Assembly (NCBI GenBank): GCA_040383605.1
Contig: JBEIDF010000238.1
Span: forward strand, 1 to 5,229
Length of the DNA: 5,229 nt
Direction of reading: 5' to 3'
DNA from: M3007 sp040383605
GTDB lineage: Bacteria > Bacteroidota > Bacteroidia > Chitinophagales > Saprospiraceae
Notes under the pieces: generated by a model
Database searches by the model: none
Seen by the model: the letters and a program-made list of their open reading frames with translations, nothing else
Told to the model about the DNA's origin: nothing
Shown here: positions 1 through 5,229 of the stretch, in pieces
How the letters are laid out: each line of letters starts with the position of its first letter
Position numbering within the stretch: the first letter of the stretch is position 1
Position numbers and translations under genes: made by a program

Positions 1-179
1 AGCGGGAAGCCGCGCTCGGCGTGTTGTTGGACGCTGTAGTTTTGGTACTTGAGGACGCGCGTTCGGGAGCCTTTAACGGGGGCAATGAAGGGTTTGAGGG
101 TAGGTCCGATAGTCGGGAGTGCGATTCTGTATTTGCTTCCCAAAAAATTAGCAGAGTAACCGTTGTTCCGTGCAGCCAT
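1..179 (-). CDS. N-terminal fragment of a putative DNA/RNA non-specific endonuclease (partial, runs off the left edge)
   Basis: An open frame starts with ATG at 179-177 and stays open to base 1, giving 59 complete codons; the in-frame stop before it is TAG at 221-219. The peptide begins MAARNNGYSANFLG, followed by a short proline-bearing stretch (ALPTIGP, residues 20-26), an APVKG segment (33-37) and LKYQNYSV (43-50) leading to RGFP at 56-59. From memory, this order (NGY-x-x-x-FLG, a PLP-like strand, then a 'Y-x-N/H-[FY]-S-V' strand before an arginine-rich 'FPxxTAxNIDG' region) resembles the N-terminus of Bacteroidota NUC-type DNA/RNA non-specific endonucleases. The catalytic DRGH motif would lie outside the window, so the function is not proven. 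No signal peptide is visible at this start. The gene begins 46 bp after the rmuC stop on the same strand with no terminator between, so co-transcription with rmuC is likely. No Shine-Dalgarno motif precedes the ATG. That it is a real gene is fairly likely; the product is a tentative call. Confidence 0.55.
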   Translation of the reverse strand, partial: MAARNNGYSANFLGSKYRIALPTIGPTLKPFIAPVKGSRTRVLKYQNYSVQQHAERGFP

Positions 180-225
180 GTTGCGATATTTGAGCGATGG
201 AGTAGGGGGGGCAGGAGGCTAACTA

Positions 226-1554
226 TCAGGGTTCGTCCGGATTGTTGAGTTCGGCGGATTGCAATAAATCGGATGGAATTTGTTTGGTGGTTTTGGCGCC
301 AAGTTCGCGCAATTTTTCTGCCCGACCAATCAGCGTATCGCCGGTTTTTGGCGAATTGACCAATTTGTTCATTGCGTCCGTGTATGCGGTCTGCGCGTTG
401 TCGAGTCGGGCGCCGATTACGCGGAGGTCTTCGAGGAATGCGACAAATTTATCATAGAGCAGGCCGCTTTGGCGTGCAATTTCGACGACTGAGCGGGTTT
501 GCTTGTCTTGTTTCCAAAAAAAAGCGACTGTGCGCAGGGTGGTCATCAGGCTGCCGGCGGACACGAGGATGACGTTGCGTTCGAGGGCGTCGGTCAGCAA
601 TTTAGGGTCTGCCTGCAGGGCAGCCTGTAGCGCCGTTTCGAGTGGCACGAAGAGCAGCATGTATTCTGGCGAATTAATTTGATAAATCGCCTGGTAATTT
701 TTGCTGCTGAGATCCAGCACGTGCCGTCGCAGGCTATCTGCATGCGCTTTAAGGTGTTGTTCGCGTTTTTCGGGGTTGTTTTCATTAAAATATTGTTCGA
801 AAGCCGTGAGCGAGACTTTCGCATCAATAATCATTTGGCGGTTGTCGGGCAGTTCCACGATAAAATCCGGTCGCTTGGCGGCGCCGTCCTCGTCCCGGTA
901 AGTCCGCTGGGTATTAAAATGGGCGCCTTTGAGCAGGCCGGATTTTTCGAGCAGGATTTCCAGTTGCAGTTCTCCCCAGTCGCCCTGCACTTTACTTTGG
1001 CCTTTCAGCGCCTTGGCCAGGTTGTCGGCGTCCCGGCTCAATTGTTGGTTCAGGGAGAGTAGTTGTTCGATTTCCTTTTTCAGGCTTGATTTTTCGCGTG
1101 TTTCTTCCAAAAATTTGCGTTCGATGCCGGCTTCAAACTCCTGGATTTTTTCTTTGAGCGGCGAAAGTACATTTTGAAGTTGTCGCGCATTTTGCTCGGT
1201 AAAATTCCGTGATTTCTCTTCCAGGAGGCGGTTCGCCAGAATCTCAAATTCCATGTTCAATTTTGCCTGCAACTGCTCTGTTTCCGCGTGTCGGCTGTCC
1301 AGTTTTTCCTGCAGGTGCTGGATATGCTGGTCTTTAGCGGCGATTTGTGCGTGCGCGTGTCGGAGTTGGGCTTCTTTTTCGGTAATGGTCAGGGTCAGTC
1401 GTTCCTGTTGCGAGAGGAGGTTGTCATAGAGGTCTTTGGAAACGGCGATGGCGGATTTGCCCGCAGCGTCTGCGGCGGCGGATTTCCGGAAGACAAGCAG
1501 GCCGATCAGCAGCGCGATAATTGCGATCAGCAGGAAAAGTAACGTTTGATCCAT
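226..1554 (-). CDS. rmuC: DNA recombination protein RmuC homologue (predicted membrane-anchored nuclease-fold protein)
   Basis: This is a complete 442-residue protein, close to the usual RmuC length. Residues 5-22 form one N-terminal transmembrane helix (LLFLLIAIIALLIGLLVF). Residues about 40-185 are a long heptad-rich coiled coil full of Q, E, K and L. The RmuC domain follows: QGDWGELQLE (190-199), RPDFIVELPD (228-237), IIDAKVSL (242-249), SPEYMLLFVPLE (295-306), LRTVAFFWKQDKQ (340-352) and IGARLDNAQTAY (380-391). The PD...DAK arrangement fits the predicted PD-(D/E)XK nuclease-like core of the family. In E. coli, RmuC is known to limit recombination at short inverted repeats; its biochemical activity is poorly defined. 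ATG at 1554 is chosen over the in-frame TTG at 1563 because a perfect Bacteroidota promoter box lies just upstream and would place transcription start near the TTG. The gene ends with tandem stops TGA-TAG. It is probably first in a unit with the nuclease-like gene 46 bp downstream. Confidence 0.94.
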   Translation of the reverse strand: MDQTLLFLLIAIIALLIGLLVFRKSAAADAAGKSAIAVSKDLYDNLLSQQERLTLTITEKEAQLRHAHAQIAAKDQHIQHLQEKLDSRHAETEQLQAKLNMEFEILANRLLEEKSRNFTEQNARQLQNVLSPLKEKIQEFEAGIERKFLEETREKSSLKKEIEQLLSLNQQLSRDADNLAKALKGQSKVQGDWGELQLEILLEKSGLLKGAHFNTQRTYRDEDGAAKRPDFIVELPDNRQMIIDAKVSLTAFEQYFNENNPEKREQHLKAHADSLRRHVLDLSSKNYQAIYQINSPEYMLLFVPLETALQAALQADPKLLTDALERNVILVSAGSLMTTLRTVAFFWKQDKQTRSVVEIARQSGLLYDKFVAFLEDLRVIGARLDNAQTAYTDAMNKLVNSPKTGDTLIGRAEKLRELGAKTTKQIPSDLLQSAELNNPDEP

Positions 1555-1570
1555 ATCCGACAATTTGTAA

Positions 1571-1578
1571 CAAAGGTA
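1571..1578 (-). promoter_or_regulatory. Bacteroidota-type -7 promoter box (TACCTTTG) upstream of rmuC
   Basis: Read on the minus strand, 1578 to 1571 is TACCTTTG, an exact match to the Bacteroidota primary-sigma -7 consensus TAnnTTTG. It sits 16 bases before the rmuC ATG at 1554, which would put the transcript start around 1564-1567 and leave a leader of only about 10-13 nt. No convincing TTG -33 element is found at the expected spacing of about 19-21 bp; the nearest TTTG is only 12 bases upstream of the box. The box lies just downstream of the terminator of the preceding gene, where a promoter for a new unit would be expected. The match is exact, but its use as a promoter is inferred. Confidence 0.55.
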
Positions 1579-1601
1579 GTGTTTTCATTACAAATTGTTT
1601 T

Positions 1602-1644
1602 AAATAAAAAATGCGACTTTGGGGAGAGCCCCAAAGCCGCATTT
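1602..1644 (-). terminator. Strong intrinsic (rho-independent) terminator after the choice-of-anchor B gene
   Basis: Arms 1609-1624 and 1629-1644 form a 16-bp stem with a 4-base loop (1625-1628). In the minus-strand RNA the stem is continuous, with one G-U wobble (positions 1637/1616) and a GC-rich centre of four G-C pairs next to the loop. It is followed by a T-rich tract (TTTTTTATTTA, starting within the stem base). In the plus-strand RNA the same wobble site becomes an A-C mismatch and the following sequence is CGAGTTTTATTT, a weaker tail. The asymmetry argues that it works for the minus strand. It lies 54 bases beyond the stop of the upstream gene and separates the secreted-protein unit from rmuC. 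Confidence 0.88.
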
Positions 1645-1697
1645 CGAGTTTTATTTGGCCGGTGGTGGTATCAAAAACAGTGAATCTTTGCTTTTCT

Positions 1698-4070
1698 CTA
1701 GTTCTTAATCAATTTCACCGGCGCGCTTTGGCGGCCATCGCTGCGGAGCGTCAGGACGTACACGCCGGGTGCGAGGTCTTGTCCGAAAGTGAGTGCGCCA
1801 GCGTCTGCATTGAGTTGTCGGCGGATCACGGGTTGTCCGAGCATATTGCAGAGTTCCAGTTGCGCCTGTTCCTTTCCAGGCCATTCGTACTGCAGTTGGA
1901 AGACGTTGGCGCTGGGATTGGGCAGGACGCGGAGTTGGGCTGTGGCGTCCACCGGCGTGTTGGTGGACACGCTGCCGATGGGCGTCACGGAGAACTGGTC
2001 TATGGCGGCTTCCACGAGGTGGCCGGGATTGTTGTCTGTGGCGGTGAATCGGACGGTCATTTGGTTGGTCAGCGGCAGGAAAGATTTCAGGGATAGTTCG
2101 CCCGACCAGCGCCAGGCGCTTTCGGAGTTATTTTCCAATAGCAGCGTGGTTTCTTGTGTTCCATTGGAGAGGATTACTTCGAGGTTATCGTTGGGCGTGC
2201 CCTGACCTCCGCTGTTGAAGAACCAGTAGTAGAAACTCAGCACGGCATCGTTGTAGGCGGCGAGTTGCATCACGGGGGATTCGAGCGTCACGGCGCCGTT
2301 GTCCACGTCGTCCGCCCCGGCAGCGCCGCCGCCATTGCCGGTTACATAGCACTGATCGCCGCCATCGGTGGTAACGTCGTTGTCAGGGTTAGACGCTTCT
2401 CCCTGGTAGGTGGTACCGAGCGGTTCACCGCGCGTCCAATCGCCGGAAGAACTGGTAGCCGAGGTTTGCCAGTTATAATCCAGCGCGAAATCGTCGTAAT
2501 AACCCGGTTCCAGCGCGATATTCACCACGCCATTGCTATTGATATTCAGGGCTGTGGAGGGCAGAAAGCCCCAAGCGCCGGCGACCACTTGGTACACGCC
2601 GCCGAGCATGCAGTCCAGATCGAACTGGCCGTTGGCATTGGTGAAAATGTTGTAAGTCTGTTGGGTATTGTACACCACGAGCGGGGCATTTGGAATCGGC
2701 GCCAGCGTTTTGCTGTTGATCACCTGACCGGACACATTGAAGGCCGAGAGCGGATCCAGCACCACGTCGAGCTGGATGGTCTCCCCGGGTGCGAAAGTTA
2801 CATCAAAACTCTGGGATGCATAACCGGGTGCGCTGACGGTTACGGTAAACAGCCCGGGCAGGTGCTGTCCGGTTTTGAACACCCCGGTCGCGCGGGTGGT
2901 TGTGTTCACCTGTGGTACGTTAGAGTTTACGGAAATGGTAGCGCCGTTCAGCGGCAAGCCGGTGCAGCTGCCTTTAACCGTTCCTTCGAGGTAGCAGGCG
3001 CGCACGTAATTTGGTGTTAGAATAAAGAGTTCGCCGGGTTCGATATTTGAAGCGATGATCGTTCCGGAGGGGAAATAGGGGTACACGCCCCAGCAGCCGT
3101 CAAAATTGGCGCCACTGCCGGCCCAGGTATCATACCAGCCGGTCATGACCAGGTTATCGGGTTTGTGCGCATCTACCAGGGTAAACCCATCGGTGTACCA
3201 GGAGGTGACGGCCCAGTCGTTCAAAATGTGCGTATTGTGCCCGATGGAACCGTATCCGTCATTGGTAGAAAAACGGTCGAGTTCTTTGATATCCGTCGGA
3301 TCACTGATATCATAGGAGGCGAGGAAGGAGGGCGTGGTTTCGTCTGTGGTAAGGATCGCCTTGTGATCGTCCGTCAGCCAGGCGTTGTGGGTGAATTTGC
3401 CGGGCGTTTCGACGGAACCGAGCAGCACCGGGTTGTTTTTATCGCTCATGTCCACGATGGCCAGCAAGCCGGCGTAAATGTGGCCCGAGTACAAGGTATC
3501 ATTGTCGGCGAAGCCGTCGTGGATATATCCCAGTTGGTTGAAGCGGCCGACGTAGGTGGGATTGTACGGGTCTGCATTGAGATCCAGTACCACGGCGCCG
3601 CCCTGGAACAAATTGCTGCCGTAGAGATAGACGAACCCGGCCGTAGTATCTATATGCAGGGCATGGATTGTGTTGAGCTGCCCTGCAATCGCGCCGTCGC
3701 CGGTGTAGCTTTTATAAGGCAGCGCCGCGGAGGGTAGCGCGCTCATATCCACGATTTGCAACCCGCCGCCGCCTTCCGAGGTGACGTATGCAAAGTTTCT
3801 ATATGTTTTTATTTCTTTCCAAAGATTATCCGGGCCGGGTATTTGCACGATCGTGGTCGGATTGTCCGGGTTGGTAATTTCGGCGATAATCAGGCCTTTC
3901 GAGCCGCCGATGAGGGCATATTCCCTGCCGTCTTGCGCATAACCGCATACGTTGGCGAGCGTTTGGCCGGGAAAGGTCATTTTGGAGCGCAGTTGCACGT
4001 TGAAATTTTGGGCGAACACCGGGAGCGCGCCTATCAACATACCGAACACGCAGAGGAATCTTTTTTTCAT
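1698..4070 (-). CDS. Secreted choice-of-anchor B family protein with T9SS type A sorting domain
   Basis: This is a complete 790-residue multidomain exported protein. Residues 1-20 are a signal peptide (MKKRF, hydrophobic core, VFA|Q cleavage). Residues about 22-354 match the choice-of-anchor B / LVIVD-repeat type, with six repeats ending near LIIAEITNPDNP (60), LQIVDMS (104), VVLDLNADP (160), LAIVDMS (203), ASYDISDP (251) and FTLVDAHKP (296); a beta-propeller is inferred. Two carboxypeptidase-regulatory-like beta-sandwiches follow (about 360-439, LEGTVKGSCTGLPLNGA; about 444-520, NVSGQVINSKTLAPIPNAP). Residues about 522-696 resemble the MAM-like jelly roll of immune-inhibitor-A-type proteins (GDWTRGEPLGT, DDVDNGAVTLESP, FYYWFFNSGG). 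The T9SS C-terminal sorting domain spans 711-790 (RVLPNPS, LAPGVYVL, terminal KLIKN). The protein is predicted to cross the outer membrane by T9SS and be secreted or surface-attached. Its molecular function is unknown. ATG at 4070 is chosen over TTG at 4082 because it begins a standard signal peptide. It lies 64 bp downstream of the protease gene on the same strand. Confidence 0.94.
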   Translation of the reverse strand: MKKRFLCVFGMLIGALPVFAQNFNVQLRSKMTFPGQTLANVCGYAQDGREYALIGGSKGLIIAEITNPDNPTTIVQIPGPDNLWKEIKTYRNFAYVTSEGGGGLQIVDMSALPSAALPYKSYTGDGAIAGQLNTIHALHIDTTAGFVYLYGSNLFQGGAVVLDLNADPYNPTYVGRFNQLGYIHDGFADNDTLYSGHIYAGLLAIVDMSDKNNPVLLGSVETPGKFTHNAWLTDDHKAILTTDETTPSFLASYDISDPTDIKELDRFSTNDGYGSIGHNTHILNDWAVTSWYTDGFTLVDAHKPDNLVMTGWYDTWAGSGANFDGCWGVYPYFPSGTIIASNIEPGELFILTPNYVRACYLEGTVKGSCTGLPLNGATISVNSNVPQVNTTTRATGVFKTGQHLPGLFTVTVSAPGYASQSFDVTFAPGETIQLDVVLDPLSAFNVSGQVINSKTLAPIPNAPLVVYNTQQTYNIFTNANGQFDLDCMLGGVYQVVAGAWGFLPSTALNINSNGVVNIALEPGYYDDFALDYNWQTSATSSSGDWTRGEPLGTTYQGEASNPDNDVTTDGGDQCYVTGNGGGAAGADDVDNGAVTLESPVMQLAAYNDAVLSFYYWFFNSGGQGTPNDNLEVILSNGTQETTLLLENNSESAWRWSGELSLKSFLPLTNQMTVRFTATDNNPGHLVEAAIDQFSVTPIGSVSTNTPVDATAQLRVLPNPSANVFQLQYEWPGKEQAQLELCNMLGQPVIRRQLNADAGALTFGQDLAPGVYVLTLRSDGRQSAPVKLIKN

Positions 4071-4134
4071 GAAAACAAGCAAATAAGAAGTAGGAAAAAT
4101 TAATAAATTGTAGAAATTAAGTCAGCCTGGCACA
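4071..4134 (-). other. Short AT-rich spacer between the protease and choice-of-anchor B genes
   Basis: These 64 bases separate two same-strand genes. I see no stem-loop with a T-tract, so no intrinsic terminator, and no Shine-Dalgarno motif before the ATG at 4070. The only promoter-like element is TAATTTTT (minus strand, 4102 to 4095), one base off TAnnTTTG, in a region AT-rich enough for that to be chance. The simplest reading is read-through from the protease gene, making the two T9SS cargos one transcript that ends at the terminator at 1602-1644. Confidence 0.4.
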
Positions 4135-5229
4135 TCAGTTTTTAAAAAACTTCCTGCTGAGCGTCTCTTCGCTGCCAGAGAGTCGGAATATGTAGAGCCC
4201 ATCGGGCCAGTTCCGGATGTCAATCCGTATTGTTTCCCGCTCGGTAAGCGCCTCGAGGTCGGTTCGGAACAGTAGTCGTCCTTCCGCGCTCAGGCACTCC
4301 ATTTGGCGGAATGCCTGCCCGTGCTGCAGTTCGAGAAATACTTGGTCATTGGCCGGATTGGGGTAAACGCGCACCTTGGCTGTGGGGTCTTGGGTGACGG
4401 TGTTGGAGGGCGGCGACCAGGCGAGCGCCAGATTGACAGCCGCCAGCGCGTCCACGCGACCAAATCCGTAGGTGTTATTAGGGTAGGCCGCCCCGTTGTT
4501 GTCGCTGCAGTCGGCCAGGCCGATCGTCGGGATGGCCGATTCTTCGATGATGGTTTCCAGTGCCTCGACTTCTCCGGCCAGCAGGGGTTGGGCGGATAAG
4601 ACGAGCGCCACCAGACCGGCCACGTGGGGGCCTGCCATGCTGGTGCCGCTAAAGCTGGCATATTCTCCGTTGCGGATACAGGAACGCACGCCCTGTCCCG
4701 GCGCTGTGACGTTGGGTTTGGTTCGCAGGCTGCTGTCAATTAGCACAGGGCCGCGGCTGCTGAATCCGGCGATGGTATCATTGGAGCGGGTAGCGCCGAT
4801 ACTGAAGCTTTCCTCAAAGTAGGCCGGCGGGCCGTCGGTGGTTGCACAATTCGGCCCTGCATTGCCATTGGAGACTACCACGAACACCCCGGCGCTTTTT
4901 AGGGCGATTACGGCTTGGCGGAGGAGTTCGTTGACTGCGAGGTCGGTGCAGCCCTCGATATCGGCGCAGTACCAGGAGTTGTTGATTACGTCCGGCGCTT
5001 TATCCGGGTCGGCGTTTTCGTTGTTCAGGTCGGTGGGTGCGAGGAACCACTGGAAGCATTCGAGGTAGCTGGAGGGTCTGCCCCAGCCGCGCTCCATATT
5101 TCGGCAGCCGATCCAGGATGCGCCGGGTGCGACGCCGATTTGATTGCCCTGGCCGTCGTCGCCGGTCATGGTTCCTGCCGTGTGGGTGCCGTGGTTATGG
5201 TCATCGCAGGGTGCGGGCGCGTTCAGCCC
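4135..5229 (-). CDS. S8 family (subtilisin-like, bacillopeptidase F-type) serine protease with T9SS sorting domain, N-terminus outside the window
   Basis: 364 codons are visible, and the frame is open to the right edge. The ATG at 5169 is internal, because the catalytic-histidine motif HGTHTAG (His codon 5191-5193) lies upstream of it. The oxyanion-hole asparagine is in SNGNAGPN (codon 4861-4863), and the catalytic serine is in GTSMAGPHVAG (codon 4639-4641). The catalytic aspartate would lie off the window. The stretches DDGQGNQIGVAPGASWIGCRNM, YLECFQWFLAPTDL and VINNSWYC..EGC are typical of the bacillopeptidase F-like branch of S8. Several cysteines suggest disulfides, as expected for an extracellular enzyme. 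The last 80 residues (4138-4377) are a T9SS sorting domain (KVRVYPNPAND, WPDGLYIFRL, terminal RKFFKN), so it is predicted to be exported across the outer membrane and the tail cleaved or used for attachment. The role is probably extracellular protein degradation; the substrate is unknown. It is followed 64 bp later by another T9SS cargo gene, probably co-transcribed. Confidence 0.95.
   Translation of the reverse strand, partial: GLNAPAPCDDHNHGTHTAGTMTGDDGQGNQIGVAPGASWIGCRNMERGWGRPSSYLECFQWFLAPTDLNNENADPDKAPDVINNSWYCADIEGCTDLAVNELLRQAVIALKSAGVFVVVSNGNAGPNCATTDGPPAYFEESFSIGATRSNDTIAGFSSRGPVLIDSSLRTKPNVTAPGQGVRSCIRNGEYASFSGTSMAGPHVAGLVALVLSAQPLLAGEVEALETIIEESAIPTIGLADCSDNNGAAYPNNTYGFGRVDALAAVNLALAWSPPSNTVTQDPTAKVRVYPNPANDQVFLELQHGQAFRQMECLSAEGRLLFRTDLEALTERETIRIDIRNWPDGLYIFRLSGSEETLSRKFFKN

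Noticed and set aside
21..248. 75-codon plus-strand frame at the left edge
   Set aside because: It overlaps the minus-strand nuclease-like start and the end of rmuC, has a low-complexity composition with no family resemblance, and the opposite strand gives a more protein-like sequence.
1424..1660. Two opposing frames both beginning MRLWG-x-PQSRI around 1611-1642
   Set aside because: The shared peptide is a by-product of the palindromic terminator stem read in both directions; neither frame is a plausible gene.
2154..3020. 288-codon open frame on the plus strand
   Set aside because: It is wholly antisense to the well-supported 790-residue T9SS protein, has no recognisable domain or signal, and its length is explained by the GC-rich codon use of the opposite strand. 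The same holds for the plus-strand frames at 3165-3737, 679-1062, 3756-4103 and 1611-2096.
4095..4102. TAATTTTT as a -7 box for the choice-of-anchor B gene
   Set aside because: It is one base off TAnnTTTG in a strongly AT-rich spacer with no matching -33 element; chance is as good an explanation.
4621..4650. GTSMAGP in place of the common subtilisin GTSMAAP at the catalytic serine
   Set aside because: The glycine form is normal in bacillopeptidase F-like S8 proteases, the branch indicated by the rest of the sequence, so it is not a defect or novelty.
5191..5229. Missing catalytic aspartate, suggesting an inactive protease
   Set aside because: The aspartate region precedes the histidine motif and lies beyond the window edge. 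The frame is open to the edge, so this is truncation by the window.

Overview
The window looks like a piece of a Bacteroidota chromosome, most plausibly Saprospiraceae-like (Lewinella/Haliscomenobacter/Phaeodactylibacter type). Two secreted proteins end in type IX secretion (T9SS) C-terminal sorting domains, a system essentially confined to this phylum. There is a perfect TAnnTTTG promoter box, and no Shine-Dalgarno motif is evident at the starts inspected. The family-level placement is inferred from protein style and the fairly GC-rich coding sequence, not from a marker gene.

All supported genes lie on the minus strand and are read from right to left. At the right edge is the C-terminal 364 codons of a bacillopeptidase F-like S8 serine protease (4135-5229) with its own T9SS tail; its N-terminus is outside the window. 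A 64-bp AT-rich gap follows, then a complete 790-residue secreted mosaic protein (1698-4070): signal peptide, choice-of-anchor B / LVIVD-repeat domain, two carboxypeptidase-regulatory-like modules, a MAM-like jelly roll and a T9SS tail. A strong intrinsic terminator (1602-1644) closes this secreted-protein unit.

A second unit begins with a TAnnTTTG box at 1571-1578. It drives rmuC (226-1554), a membrane-anchored coiled-coil protein with the RmuC predicted nuclease domain. After 46 bp comes the start of another gene (1-179) that leaves the window on the left; its N-terminus resembles Bacteroidota DNA/RNA non-specific endonucleases, a tentative call.

The right half is therefore cell-surface or secreted function (protease plus multidomain surface protein, both exported by T9SS), and the left half is probably nucleic-acid metabolism. 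No RNA genes, insertion sequences, CRISPR arrays or attachment sites were seen, and no gene-free stretch exceeds 150 bp. Nothing here amounts to a clearly new system. The most interesting points are the histidine pattern of the predicted propeller, the tandem T9SS cargos and the rmuC-nuclease pairing.
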